Shown here: positions 34,806 to 47,798 of the stretch, in pieces
How the letters are laid out: every line of letters begins with the position of its first letter
Numbering within the stretch: the first letter of the stretch is position 1
Source of the DNA: Lithospermum erythrorhizon
Lineage: Eukaryota > Streptophyta > Magnoliopsida > Boraginales > Boraginaceae
Reading direction: 5' to 3'
Length of the DNA stretch: 64,000 nucleotides
NCBI GenBank assembly: GCA_019722365.1
Contig: JADFUC010001730.1
Span: 62,001 to 126,000 of the forward strand
Translations under genes and position numbers: made by a program
The notes under the pieces: generated by a model
The model's input: the letters and a program-made list of their open reading frames with translations, nothing else
Database searches by the model: none
What the model was told of the DNA's origin: nothing

Positions 34806-36287
34806 TCACAACTTTTTTTTCTCTGCTTCTGCTATGACATCTTGAACTAACTTAGTTATGGATAGATGAGATGAACCCCCTTCCTCCAATGCTCTTCTTG
34901 CCATTTTTCCAAATTCTTTAGCTTGATTCCTTCTCGCTTCGCCTTCCTCTCCTCCATCCATCAATTTCTCAATAGCCATTTTAATATCATTCCTACTAAC
35001 AGGCACTCCCATGTTTTCCTCTTGTCCAATAAGGACAGGTACTTCCACACCAGCCTGAACTCCAATTCCAAGTACATTCACTATTAGCCTCTCATTACAA
35101 AACTGGTCTGCAAAAGCAGGCCATGTAATTAATGGCAATCCAGCCGAAATTCCTTCCAACGACGAATTCCATCCGCAATGTGTCAAGAAACCTCCAACCG
35201 ATTCATGAGAAAGAATCAACACTTGTGGCGCCCAGCCTTTGATTAAGAGGCATCTTCCTTTCATCCTTTCCTCAAACTTCTCTTCTTCTAACCAATTCTT
35301 GAATTTCTCTGGTGGATCCCTTAAAACCCATATGAATGGCCTGTTTGATGATTCCAAACCCAACCCAAGTTCTATCAACTGCGACGTCCCAAGCTTTGAC
35401 AGGGTCCCTAGACAGACATACAATGCTGACTTAGGTTTCAAAGAATCTAACCATTCTATAACATGTTTTTCATCAATCGCAGTTTTGTTTCCTCTTACAG
35501 ATTTATCTTGTGAGTCCTTGTTGGAAAGGGAAACAGGGCCAATGCACCATACTTTTTTCCCTTGCACTTTTATGTACTCTTTAATGTATTCAGGCTCCAG
35601 GGCTTCAAAAGTATTACAAACCACTCCGAATGCTGCATCTTCCGCCTCTTTCATATTGTTCTGGAGTTTAATCCAATCTTGTAGGTATGGACTTTCTGTT
35701 ATTGCCCCTATTAGCTGAAGTTTCGTCATCTCGATTTTATCAGGCAGCCCCGGAAGAACAAAGTATTCGCTGTTAGAAGAAGGTATATGATCCGACTTTT
35801 GTAGTAATCCGAATACATTAAAGCATACAGGCGAGAAACAACACATTCCATTGAAAACAATCCTCGGAATCTTGAATTTCGAAGCAACCTCAGTAGTCCA
35901 GGGAAAAAGAAAATCAGAAATAAGGCAAATTGGTGAAGGTTCCAATTCCTCCAGGACTTTTTCAACAGAAGGTTGCATCATTTTTCCAGCTTGGAGAAAC
36001 TTTAGTCCATCATCTATAGATGGAAGCATATCATAATTTTCACACCCATCAGGCAAACCAGCTTCAGCAGCTGGAAAATGAAGTTGAATCACCTTGATTT
36101 TTAACCCATTTGCCCCCGCCCGCGCAATAACGGGGTCGAGTTTTGGGGCATTGAGGGGTGTTGTTATCACAGTGATAACAACACCCCGCTGCGCCAAAAG
36201 TCTAGCAATATCCATCATTGGAATCATATGGCCTTGAGCCAAGAAAGGAAACAGAACAAAATGAGGCTGCTTGGCCATGGATATCAA
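34806..36287 (-). CDS. UDP-glycosyltransferase, UGT73C-like
   Basis: A single-exon enzyme of 493 residues, the usual length for plant family-1 UGTs. It transfers a sugar from UDP-sugar to a hydroxyl of a small molecule in the cytosol. The N-terminal motif FPFLAQGHMIPMMDIARLLA (residues 13-32) is typical of group D/UGT73C. It contains the catalytic His20, paired with Asp125 (SDFLFPW). The PSPG donor-binding box spans residues 352-395, from WAPQ to FADQ, with HCGWNS at 370-375; its final Gln395 points to UDP-glucose. The acceptor is not predictable: characterised UGT73C enzymes accept hormones, flavonoids, triterpenoids and xenobiotics. ATG at 36287 and 36278 are both possible starts, and the second (MAKQPH) fits the family better. 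A TATA box lies about 50 bases upstream. All key residues are present and nothing is broken. No other UGT is in the window. Confidence 0.95.
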   Translation of the reverse strand: MISMAKQPHFVLFPFLAQGHMIPMMDIARLLAQRGVVITVITTPLNAPKLDPVIARAGANGLKIKVIQLHFPAAEAGLPDGCENYDMLPSIDDGLKFLQAGKMMQPSVEKVLEELEPSPICLISDFLFPWTTEVASKFKIPRIVFNGMCCFSPVCFNVFGLLQKSDHIPSSNSEYFVLPGLPDKIEMTKLQLIGAITESPYLQDWIKLQNNMKEAEDAAFGVVCNTFEALEPEYIKEYIKVQGKKVWCIGPVSLSNKDSQDKSVRGNKTAIDEKHVIEWLDSLKPKSALYVCLGTLSKLGTSQLIELGLGLESSNRPFIWVLRDPPEKFKNWLEEEKFEERMKGRCLLIKGWAPQVLILSHESVGGFLTHCGWNSSLEGISAGLPLITWPAFADQFCNERLIVNVLGIGVQAGVEVPVLIGQEENMGVPVSRNDIKMAIEKLMDGGEEGEARRNQAKEFGKMARRALEEGGSSHLSITKLVQDVIAEAEKKKL

Positions 36288-36336
36288 AGAAACTCAATAA
36301 TTGGTAATCTGTTACTGCATTATTTTAGCTGATTAG

Positions 36337-36343
36337 TTATATA
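36337..36343 (-). promoter_or_regulatory. TATA box of the UGT gene
   Basis: The minus strand reads CCATATATAACTAATC. The TATATAA core is 50-56 bases before the first ATG, so the transcript leader should be only about 20-30 bases. A palindromic transposon starts about 33 bases further upstream. Confidence 0.6.
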
Positions 36344-36375
36344 TGGAATCTAGACCAAATATTTTATAAATAATA

Positions 36376-37134
36376 GGCTTATTTTCATATAGCCCCTGAA
36401 CTATTGTTAATATTTCAAATTGACCTCTATACTTTTCTACCTCTCAAATTGCCCTTAAACTAACTATCATTTCATATTGTCCCCTGAACTAACACTATCA
36501 TTTCAGATTACTCCCTGAACTAACACTATCATTTTAGATTGTCCCTTAATCTCAAATTTTGACAATTAAGAAGAAACAATAGAAGGGCAAATTTGGAATA
36601 ACATTAACAATTAGATATTGGAGCAAATTTGCAATAATTAAAGTTACGGATCAATTTTATTAAAACTTAAAGTATCAAAAAAATATTTTAGAAAAATGAA
36701 AATCCTTCCCTTTAAGACATATCAATAAGTGGTAGGAGATTCGTAAACTACCTAGAAGTTTGCAAATAAATAGTGCGATGGTTGGTCGGTGGGGGATGAC
36801 GATAGGAAGGAAGGGGGTTGGGGGGCCTTAAAGGGAAGGATTTTCATTTTTTAAAAATAACTTTTCGATATTTTAAGTTTTACTAAAATAGACCTATAAT
36901 TTTAATCATTCAAAATTTGCCCAATATCTTATTGTTAATGTTATTTAAAATTTACTCTTATATGATCTGTTTTTAATTGTCAAAATTTGAGCCCAGGGAC
37001 AATCTGAAATGATAGTGTTAGTTCAGTGGTAATATGAACAGATAATTAGTTTGGGGGTAATTTGAAAGGTAAAAAAGTTTAGAGGATAATTTGAAATATT
37101 GATAATAGTTTGGGGGCCTATATGAAAATAAACC
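36376..37134. mobile_element. Palindromic Mutator-type MITE upstream of the UGT gene
   Basis: The two halves are reverse complements: the left starts GGCTTATTTTCATATAG and the right, read backwards, starts GGTTTATTTTCATATAG. Similarity continues inward for roughly 340 bases (for example AAAATCCTTCCCTTTAA at 36700 against its complement at 36830), leaving a core of about 110 bases. The flanks TAAATAATA (left) and AAATTAATA (right) look like a diverged 9-base target duplication, the size Mutator-like elements make. It carries no reading frame. Transcripts through it would fold into a long hairpin. Confidence 0.8.
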
Positions 37135-37373
37135 AAATTAATATGGATCAAGTGTTGTAGATAACGATGATGATGTAAGAGCGTACATATGCAGATTTGA
37201 TTCATACTTTATTTTATACGGACTATATGATCTGCATAATGACCATCATTTATGGACCGTGTTCAGTGTATCACTGATCTTGAAAGACTTCATGTTGATT
37301 GTGATGAGACTTATTAGCCGAAAAGTTTGACATATTTTTAAAGGAGTTAGAGTTTATTGGATTAATGGAATTA

Positions 37374-38226
37374 AGGATGTACATATCCAAAAAACACCGA
37401 ATCACAACATTCTGACGCATCGATTCAACCGAATGGGCTTTGATTTTTAAACCGAAACCGACTAGGTTTAAACAATTTAAAACCGAATACTTTTGTGATT
37501 TAAGTGTTTTACTCCCCAAACCAATCGATCAACCGAATCGCAATATCATTTATATATAATTTATTTTCAATTTTATTATATATTTCAAATAAATATTTAA
37601 TTATTTATAATATATTGATATTTATTGGATTAAAATTTAATGTTAAACTTGGATCACGATTTAATAAACCATATTTGTATGACCCATTTAAATTAGACTT
37701 GTAAATTGTACGAGTATCAGATTATTAGTTAGTGTAATCGGGTTACTAGTTAAGAATCATATGTTACCATTTTAGCTATATATCTTAAATTTTAAAAGTT
37801 TTATTGCTTACTGTATCAAGTTTATTATTTCATTGTTTGCTCTGTGGTATAGCTCAAATTCCACATCAATTTTTCATGAACCAATTCTCTTGATATTAAT
37901 TTGTTATTTTCTTTTCTTGATATATAATGAATAAGAAGTTTTAACAAGATTCGTATGGTGAATAAGTTTTAAGTAGTCGGGTCATAACTTTTAGATTTGC
38001 CTTCAATTATGCTTATATTTCAGACAGACATAAAATTTGTGTTGTTTAACTTTAATACTTATTCGGTTGTTTTGTATAACCGATATTACATCCGTAGTGG
38101 CCTAGAATAACACCGACCGAACCAAACCGATTCGTACAATACCAAAAACCGAAAACCAATTTGCACCTAACCGAAAAACCTAAATATGCGGTTTATTGCA
38201 AAACCACACAACGAATCGATGGCCAT
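37374..38226. mobile_element. hAT-like non-autonomous element
   Basis: The outer ends read AAGGATGTAC (left) and GGCCATCCTT (right), an imperfect inverted repeat. Just inside both ends are AACCGAA-type repeats in opposite orientation around an AT-rich core. There is no transposase. A clear 8-base target duplication was not found. Confidence 0.55.
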
Positions 38227-39240
38227 CCTTGTGGCTTCGTTGACTCGGATTTTTATCCGATCCGGTCCGGCCGGATTTTTGGATAAAAAAATCAACCGGA
38301 CCGGACCGGTTATTTGAAATGGATTTTTGCCGAATCGACCGCATCCGCCATCGGTCTTACCGCATCGTGATTATAACCAACCGGTCCGGTTCACTAATTA
38401 ATTTTTTTAAAAAAAATATAAAATTAAATACAAGTTAGTGGTCACACAACAAATCACTTGCAATAGGGTACTCTATCAAACTCAAAAACCCTCTTCGGCC
38501 TCCCCACCCCCCTATCAAGTGATTGGCCGATTCAACTTTCAAGAACCCTCCCCCCTATTGCCGATTCAAACGCTCAAGGCCCTTGCTAATTGCCCAATTC
38601 ATCAGTGAGTCTCTCAACGCCCTCCCTTATATCAAGGGATTGCCGATTGTGAAATTGGTTTTTGAGGTGTTGTTTAATTATTTTTAAGGTCTATTGTTAG
38701 TTATTGTGAAATTGGTTTTTGAGGTGTTGTTTAATACCTGATGTTGATTGTTATTATTATTATCCGCTACGTATGAGGAATCATCCAAGAAATTGAATAA
38801 AGTTGGACATTTGGAATTTATTAATATTCTCGGGTATTTGGACATTCGTTATTATTATTCTTGTATTTGGACATTTGAACTTATTATTAGTATTTGGACA
38901 TTCAATCCTATTATTATTCATGTTTTTAGATATTGGGAGTTTTGAATTTTATTATATTATTATTTTGACCGTGCGCTTTATTACTATTTTTATTGTAAAT
39001 ATTGTATAAACCCAAAAAATCAAACAGGAAGCCCAAAATATAAATAAAAAATCTGGCCCAAATCTGATAAAAAAATCGGCCCAATAAAGCGGGCCAAAAC
39101 TGCAATCCGTCCGAAATCCGTCCGAACCGATTGATAACTGCATCGATTTTTTACACTTTTTACAAAAAATCGAACTGCTGCGGATTTTGCCCCAAAACTG
39201 CAAATCCGTCCGACGCATCTCTAGCCATCCCTAAAATGGA
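38227..39240. mobile_element. CCGGTCCGG-rich repeat element, hAT-like candidate
   Basis: The left part (38255-38390) is rich in CGGTCCGG/CCGGACCGG and the right part (39095-39215) in AATCCGTCCGA, with opposite polarity. The right outer end TAGCCATCCCTAAAATGG resembles the end of the preceding element. The core has short AT-rich direct repeats (TATTTGGACATT three to four times near 38830-38910). Ends are approximate. Confidence 0.5.
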
Positions 39241-40500
39241 ATAGACGATGAGACATAGAGTTGAATGGATAACTTGTATCGCGATATCTGTTCCTACTGA
39301 GGCAATAAAGGTTGGTTTGTCTGATTCGTGGTTTCAGAACGGAAGTAGAAAATTTATGCATCAAGCAGAAAGAACTAATAAACAAACAAAAAGAAATATA
39401 AAACTTTATAGTGGACTAGAGAATTATATTTTTCAATATTAAAAATTTATTTTTCAAACGGAAAACAAAATTTTTATATGAGAAAACTAATGAATGTATA
39501 TTTCTTTGAATCATGAATTACAATAAAAACTCTATAAATTAATAAACTCTCTAAAATAATAAATTTATACTGGCCTGCATTTCTGGCCATTAAAAATTAC
39601 AAAAATCGATAAAATAACAAGATAATAAATTTTTCGAGAAATCCTTTTATAATATAGGTCCAAGAAAATCATAAATTAATAATTCTTAAAAATTGAAAAA
39701 ATAACTATTACAATTTAATGAAAATATGACTCTATAGTTATTTTTTTTTAAGTTCAACTTAATGAAAATATGACTCTATAGTTATTTGGAAGTTGCAACA
39801 CCTTTTAAATGAGAAGTCATTATATAAGGTGTGTTTAAATATTTTTTTATAAGAATCAGAGAGTAATATAAATAATGTTTTGAATTAAACTTATGAAATA
39901 TATGGACAAACTAGTTTTATATTTATAGGTACAATGTGAAATACTTTTAGTAATAATACTAAACCTAATACTCAAGTAATTACTATAACTAATATGGAAA
40001 TAATTAATCATATTTTTTTATTATCTTCTTGATTTATTATACTTCTTTTCGATCAATTCACAAATTCAAGAAACCATTAAATGTACATGTCTTCATGTTG
40101 TTAAAAACTTCTTTAAATTAATAAATTATTAATTTATCGATAAATTAATAACTCTAAATTAATATATTTCTGCCGATCCTAACACTATTAATTTATAAAA
40201 ATTTAATGTGCATAAGTGTGTGCCCCTTGATTATATATAAAAAAAAGTGGGTGCCTTTATTATTTCGACTATTGGTGCCCGAACAGCAATACTCAACCTG
40301 GTAGTAGATATACCTTTTGTAAGGTTAGTGATGTCCGAACAATCGTTTTTATAAGACATTCGATTCAATTGGTTATACTTTAACAAACAATTGGGAGTAC
40401 ACAGGATACAATACAAGAACTTAAGAAGCAAACCAAGAATAATAATGAGAAATTTTGAAAATTAGCATAAAGTTAATACACTTATTAATATCTAGCACCC
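39241..40500. other. AT-rich repetitive interval
   Basis: Strings such as CTCTATAAATTAATAA and AATTTATCGATAAATTAATAACTC recur at 39525-39640 and 40115-40190, suggesting an old transposon with inverted ends. No gene; the 66-codon frame at 40231-40431 (minus) is not recognisable. Confidence 0.4.
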
Positions 40501-40529
40501 TTACAATTTTTTGGCCTAAATGGCTCTCA

Positions 40530-40800
40530 GGAAAGACAATGCCTCTCCTTCACCATCTCATTTCTTTCTCCAAATCACCACCTTACGCTACTCCCACCCC
40601 ACCCCCCACTACCGCCACTACCCACGACAATGAAACACCACTACCACCAAACACTAAAACACCGGCCACCAACAAAGGTCACCAACACCACCACCCCACC
40701 ACCATCACCACCACACAATGTAATAAAAACACCACCACTAATAACACAAAGCCACCAACACCACCATCAACCAAAAACCACCACCATCCTTCATCACCAC
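40530..40800. repeat. CCA/ACC-rich tract, left of the copia insertion
   Basis: Dense CCACCA, ACCACC and CACCAAC strings give long Pro/Thr/His frames in two phases, including one that starts at 40455. The same type of sequence resumes at 48731, immediately after the copia 3' LTR, so one tract was split by the insertion. Confidence 0.75.
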
Positions 40801-41738
40801 TGGCTTGAAATATGACATATTAGGATCTCATAAATATGTCGCTGAATAATTTATTGTACAACCTGCATTTACATTTAATTATATTCAAATAATATAAGTT
40901 CGTATATACTGATTGTTAAACACCGACATATTAGATTAACTCGCATTTAATATTGGGGGTTACGATGGCTTACTAGGGTCCGTCATAATCTATATATTAA
41001 TATAATGTCTTGCTAACATAAATTAATATATTACTCTGTCAATCGAGTTCGAGAGGTCACACAATGCCATCACGACTAAAACTATACCTTAATTATAACT
41101 TCCCGGGTTAAAGTGCAACTATAAGGAAATATTGGGGCGAATTTCAATTATGGAATTTCAACCCTAGCCGAAATCAATGTGGAAAAGAAAGGGTTCTAGA
41201 ATGTTCTACCTTATCACTTGTCTTCCCTCGATTTTAGAGATAAGCATTCTCAACATCCCGACAGACCTCTTAGCCCACTAAGGGGTCGGTGAGGCAGAGT
41301 TTTTGCTTAACTCTCGATAAAAGCCTAAAAGTGTGATATTTGATACCTTTATAAATGTCACTTTTTGGAGAAGAAAAATTGTTTCATTATTCATCTTTTA
41401 GAAAGAAAGATGAAGCAAAACCTCTCTCCCCACCCCTCTCTCTTTGTTCGGGGCTATATGGGAAGAAAACCCATGATTTTCTTCCCTCCTAAATTCTTTT
41501 GTTCACTTTTAATTGCTCTAGTAAAATCGAATGAATGGTCTGACCAATCGCCGGGTGTGGACTATTCTTAGAGACAACTTACGTTGTTATTTGGAGCTTG
41601 CTCGATTTTATTCCACAAGAATTCACAGAGCGTAGCGCATACGAAATCTCCGGCTTAATTATTATTTTTATAATCTCAGAAGAGGTTCCCTGCAATCGGC
41701 CGTATTAAATTGTTATTTTAATCAAGAAAAATCCAACA
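40801..41738 (+). repeat. 5' LTR of the 7.9 kb copia-type element
   Basis: Aligns with 47799-48730 throughout. Shared landmarks are TACATTTAATTATATTCAAA, GATGGCTTACTAGGG and GGTGTGGACTATTCTTAGAG. It ends AATCCAACA at 41738. The two LTRs differ by many small indels. Confidence 0.85.
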
Positions 41739-42189
41739 ATGGCATCAAGAGCCGATCAAGTACAGGTAATTACGTAATTATTCTATATAAATTGTTTATA
41801 TGTTTTGATCAAATTTTTATATGTTAAAATTGCTAGTTGATATTTGTTTAATTCAATTGATACTTTTACATGTGTTTAATTGAATCAAATATAATTACCT
41901 GTTAATCAACAATTGCATTTCTTTTATGTAGTTAAATCAGAAATATTTTTCTTGATTTTATAGAATTTTTTCGATTTTTTCAATTAGTTTCTGTATCTAC
42001 AAAATAGTTGAATCGATTGATTATATAGTAAAATACGATAATACAGATTAATTGTTAATCTTAATTTGTATTTTTATAATTCAATTAGAAATATTTTTCT
42101 AGAATTTTGAGAATTTTCTGAGAATTTTTCGAGCAAAATTTTATATCAATTTGATTTTGAATCGATTAAAATTGATCGATCTATCAAAA

Positions 42190-42545
42190 AACTCCGAACA
42201 AGGAAGATTTCGAACGATGACGGTTAACCCCTAGCGTGCATACCTGGAAAGTTTATCTATCATACCACGTGTCAGCCACTTGGTGGGGCCACATGGCAAC
42301 AAGTGTCAAACACGCCAGGCCTCGTCACCGCATTGACTCCTGCCTCGACCGAAGCCACTACCAATTTTGGTTTGCCCCGCATTTGACGTGACCCGACCAA
42401 GGCTGACCGAACCGACCCGACCTACGTGTTTACCCTTTGACTAGGTCCTGGGATTCATGAGACAATCGGGCTGGACCCAATTTGTTTGTCTACGGGCGAC
42501 GCGCCACGCCCTTCTAAAGCCATACTGTCAGCGCTACAATAGCTC
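42190..42545. other. GC-rich island in the copia leader
   Basis: An isolated GC-rich stretch in otherwise AT-rich internal sequence. It contains CCACGTGTCAGCC near 42266, CCTACGTGTTTACC near 42425, and several GACCCGACC strings. No reading frame. It lies about 450 bases after the primer site, where leader or gag start is expected. Confidence 0.6.
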
Positions 42546-45500
42546 TTGTGTGAGTTGGTCTTATGCATTATAATAGTTTATTAAGTCCAATTATAGTTTG
42601 GTTTTAAACCAAAATTTGATAATTGACTTAATTAATTATTTTGATGGATTTTATAATCCTAAAATTAATATTATTTATTTAAATTATATTTGAATATAAT
42701 TAAAATAATAAATTCAATTGTTAATTAGATTTTTATTTTGAATAAATATTCTAATTAAGTTAGGATAAGGGACTTGTTTCCTAAATGAGCTAAAATAAGT
42801 CAGGAATTTCTTTATGCTCGGTTTTTTTGCTCAAATTGGATATTTTGATATCAATTAAAATTGTTTTGATTCAATTTATGTTGAAAATTATTTCAATCAA
42901 TTAAATTTAACTATTTTAATTGTTTCACTTGATTGGAGGAAGCTTTAATTGATATTTGCAAATATAATTAATTTTTGCATACCATTTAACTATATTTAAA
43001 TAATTTTAATTGACAGAGCTACTTAGCTGTATTTAGAATACAATTAAACTGAGAAGATATTTTAATTAAATTTCTAATATCGATAAGGAATCAGAATGGA
43101 AATCATTAATTTAATCGATTCTTTTTAATTGTGAAACTTTAAATTATTTGACAATTAAAGTTTGTGAGTAACATATTATCTTGAATTAATGGTAAAATTA
43201 ATAAATAGTATTTTTCGAAAATCCTAATTGTTTAATATTAAATATTAATGCAATTTAAAATATGTTTTAGTTATATATTTGAATTAGATTCAAATAAATA
43301 TTTTTACACCAACGTGAATTGAATTCATTTATTCATATCGATGAATATTCAAATCATATATCTTAGATCTATGTTGTACCTATATACATTTGCTTCATCC
43401 GTAAGTATAGATGCCTAAATATAATTAGTTATTCATGTATAATATATGTCGAGATATATTGATGGATGCCACAAGACTAGTGATATGAATTATTTGTATT
43501 TTAGAAACACAACCTCGTAGTTATTTTAGAAAACAACTAGTAACGGTTTTTGCTCTTTGACTAGTACACCGATATTTAATGCTATTTAGTTACTATTTAA
43601 GTGTAAATATAATTAATTAAATTATGGAGACCCACCAGAGAGCCAAAAGAACGAAGAATTCAGAGAAAACTCGACACATTGAGAACTAGTTTAGTTTAGA
43701 TTTTCTTCTTTTTAAGTCATATCAATTCTCAAGATGTGTTATATTTAATCTTACGATCGTTATATGTATTCTCTTTGTCGAATATGTACGCTTGCATGAT
43801 CATGAGTATTGTTAAATATAACTAATCCCACCTCAAATTGCTACTCATTGTCATACCAACTCTAAAAGCTTTTGGCAGCCAGTCTCACTTATGCGCCGAC
43901 ATACCAAATTGGCAGACGATACTTCCTAAGGCTCTTTCCAATGGGGTGTTTATAAGATTCCCAATGCAAGTGTGTGACTCGGGGCTATAACATCCATTCC
44001 GACTTTGCTCAGATCAGGTTACTTAAAAAGGTGATTTTTAATCGACGATTGGCCTCATGACAAAGATGTCACTATAGTCTAGATGAACTTTAAAGCGGGG
44101 CCTGCAGTTTTGTTTGACATAATTAGTAGTACTTACCCGTGCGATCGAGAGTTGAAATGTACGCCATTAATTTTCAAATATGCAGATCTTGGTATACTTA
44201 GTGCCTTCTGCCAATAGAAGTTATCAAGTATTCAATTCTCACAATGTGACAAGAATTTATGTTTAGATTTTATCTTTTGCATAGTATTTATGGCACCCTT
44301 TATACCGTATTGTCTAATTATGCAGTAACTATATGAGCATTTAATGTAAATTATTAAAAATGTGTAATCAAGTTAAAGAAATGTTCCTTAATGACTTACA
44401 ACTTGAGTTGAGAACTCAATGTCCCTGTATTAAAAGTTAAGAATGTATGACATACATAACAAAAACATTTAAATAATACCATTCTTCTAGACATTATCTC
44501 ATAAGGAAGAACTTGTGAACTTATGTTCAATAATATAAGTTTATGATTGAGATTTTGAATCTCAAATCAAAGATGGTTATGTTAATAATATAATCATATA
44601 TTATTTCATATCCATCCTCTCCATATGAGACGCTTTTACTCGATCTCAACTAAAAGTTGATAATGTCAATAAGAGTAATATATCGTATATTATCTCATGG
44701 CTATCATACAAGTCTTTGAACTTGTTTTTTTTTCATTTCATGTAAATAGAAATATTGAGCTTATGGTTCTTGCAATCTATGTTTATAATGTTTGTTTTCT
44801 TTGTGTAAATAGAACAATAAGTTGTGATATTGAGTACACAAAGAACTAATACTTCGGGGATGAAATGACCAAGCCAATTTTCAAGCATAAGTAAAGGGAA
44901 TGTAAGTATACTTGAGAAATAGAAAGTCATGACTCTTGGTTCAAGTTACCTTAAGTAAAATATTGTCTCGATGCTTAACAGCTTAGTTTCACACCACTTG
45001 TGCAATTATTTATTTGACATTATTTTTGAAGTAATGCATTTACAAATACAAAGAAGAATATCAAGGAGAAATATGATCCCGCTTTGGAAATTGCTTTTCT
45101 CAAGACGTGATCACACTTTTCTTGGAATTCATCAAGAATGATTTGATTCTTGAGCATTGCTCTTGAATTATCTTGACATGAAATAAATAACCTAACTGCT
45201 GAAGTTATACATTCATGTGTTCTATTCTACAAGAACGCTCGCTGGTTAATGTAATCCAACCCTTCCTCTTCAATAAACGAGTTTAATTTAAACAATACTT
45301 AAGGGTACTCATAATATTAGACCTTGAACCAGATTTGGATATCCAATATCTTAAAAAAGATGGACTGAGTCAAATCTCGCTAGAATTAAATTGGAGGGTT
45401 ACAAATCTTAGTTGATTTAATGTATCAGTTCTCGACAAATACATGTCAACTTAAGATAACAATTACAAATCGATTAACAATAACATGGAACTGTCCATGA

Positions 45501-47798
45501 TTATAAGATATTGAATTGATGAGTATGAATCATCCGAGGAAATGAGATTTCACAGATGGCCTTTATATGATGTGGGCACATATTTAAGAGAACGATTGAA
45601 CCCGTTCAAGTACATAAACGACTTTTCTATTTCCACATTTAAGAGATTTCACACTTACCTTAATCTCGCATTATTCATAACAAAAGATGAATGAATCAGA
45701 TTCCTCGCAAATGATTTTAAGAAATCATTAGATATGAAATACAAAGACGATAAACAAGTCCAAACTATGTTCGTATCTATTTCAATTCTAGTTCATAATT
45801 CTAGTTATAAGAAGTTAGAAACGGGAGCAATCTTTAAGTAATAATTCCATGCGAATGGGTAATTGATGATCAGATTTATCGAGCAAGAAATATTCCTAGG
45901 CAATGATCATTTAAGGATAGGTACTTCTGACATTTCGGGGCACTCACATCTTAAAACTAGATAAATAAAAAATGAGCATGCAGCCATTAATATTCAAGTA
46001 ATGGACTCGGAGATATTTGAGTATAAAAGGAGTAAAAGTCTTTGAAAGGAGATGAACTAAGAGTTCGTAAGGTCGTTGGGGAGCTTAACGACACGTATCA
46101 TTGTATGGTGATATACAAGTTACTTTTTATGAAAAGGACCTACTATATTTCAGCTTGCCGATGGTAAGGTCGTAATCAAGTATCTAGTAAGATTCATAAT
46201 CCACTTAAATATGGATTAATTTTATATAAGAATTATAGATGATAAATATTATGAGTTTAAAAGCAAATAAACTAGAATTAGACAAGTTTTCTATTTGAAC
46301 CCTAAATGTGTAATGAAGATCCTCTCCCACTTGGATCTCATATAGAATGTCACTAACCATTACCGTATCAATTCTTCGTGATGTCATGAATCATATTAGT
46401 GATACTCCAAGTGATGGAAAGAGAATAGGTATTAATGAAATTGTTCAAGTTAGTTCTAGAAGATCAATTGTTGATCCTTCTGCATGTCTAATTATCGAAC
46501 AATGAAACTTTTGTGGTAATTGTGAGAATTGTTCCACGACATGTACCATAGCCGATACAACTAATATTCTATCACCCAGGGTAATATAAGAAGCTTCTAA
46601 TCTTGAAGATTGCTACCTTTGACAATAAAAGAGCTGATCAAGAAGATAGCGTAGAAGGAGATGCAAGGAGTCGGTTAGTATATAAGATATACGGCCCATG
46701 ACTCAAAATTTGAGGAAGAATGCCCGCGTGTCATGTTCGAATACTTATTTAAAACCTCAGACGCCAGAACAACATCATATCTATCCGGATCAAGTTAGCC
46801 ATTAACACCACTACATTGAAAAATATTTTGATATATGGATGTAAAGACTGTTCTTTCGAAGGATGGTTAAAGGATGATGACATGATCATGTTGTTTACAT
46901 GTCCTAACGACCTAAACGCATTTATCTGAAATGAGTGAAGCTCGCTTTATTTTCTTCAGAGATTGTTTGAATATATGCTTTATTCAAAAGCAAGTTGCTT
47001 TATCATTTGTTCTTGAAAATGATATTGTTATTATAATAATAACAAAAATTGGTTCCACCGAGAAATAAGCATTTTTCTCGAGAGGTCTTTGGGTTATGGA
47101 TACAAACAAGAATCCTCTATTCAAGCCCGAAATGCGAGATTGCTTTTCTCAACTGTGTGTCCACGAATAGATTCGGGCACCAATTACATAGTATGTGAAT
47201 GATTATCTCGGATCAAGTTTTTGGATCGTAAAGGAGTATGATTATCAACTCTTAATCAATCACATGGGTATGCATGCTCTAAATCACAGGTATTAGCATG
47301 TTCTAAACAAAGGTTCGAATGCATGAATGGACTCGACGCCGCGAGAAACTTGTGGAAGATAAGATATCTGTGTCCTACAGGTGTTTCTCAATGCACTTGC
47401 TAAATGACGATTCTTACACTGCTTGACTTGGTTTCACTTTTTACATGACTAATGTATTTTGACCCCTCTGCCTAAACGCTCTTCCATAACAAGTGATTAT
47501 AAAAGACTTCGGCCAGATAATATGTTTAGCTGGTGGAAATCTTTGCATTAACAAGATGGAATTTGTACAACCGGATATAACGGTTAGATTTTTGGCCTCT
47601 TGGAGAATTAAGGGTGATTATGGTGCGCACCTCCAATACAATACTAGAATCACATTAATTCATACACCCAAGAAAATAACAGATGCAAGAGTTTGGTGAC
47701 ACAAATCTACCATAACTTAACCTGCTTGGTAAGAGGATCGCTTAAGATAACTGCTAATTAGCAATCGGCTCAAGTAATCGCTCAAGGACAAGTGATAG
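42546..47798 (+). other. Internal region of the copia-type element
   Basis: AT-rich for 5 kb with only short frames (for example 47493-47699). I could not recognise zinc-knuckle, integrase, RT or RNase H signatures by eye. Part of it (around 43310-43510) resembles 57395-57735, beside the related LTR at 56425. Confidence 0.5.

Noticed and set aside
35239..35718. 159-codon open frame on the plus strand
   Set aside because: It lies wholly antisense to the UGT gene, has no motif of its own, and is explained by codon bias on the other strand.
40455..40808. 117-codon Thr/Pro/His-rich frame ending at the copia LTR
   Set aside because: The composition is explained by (CCA/ACC)n low-complexity DNA, and another frame of the same tract is also open. 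No splice or start support.
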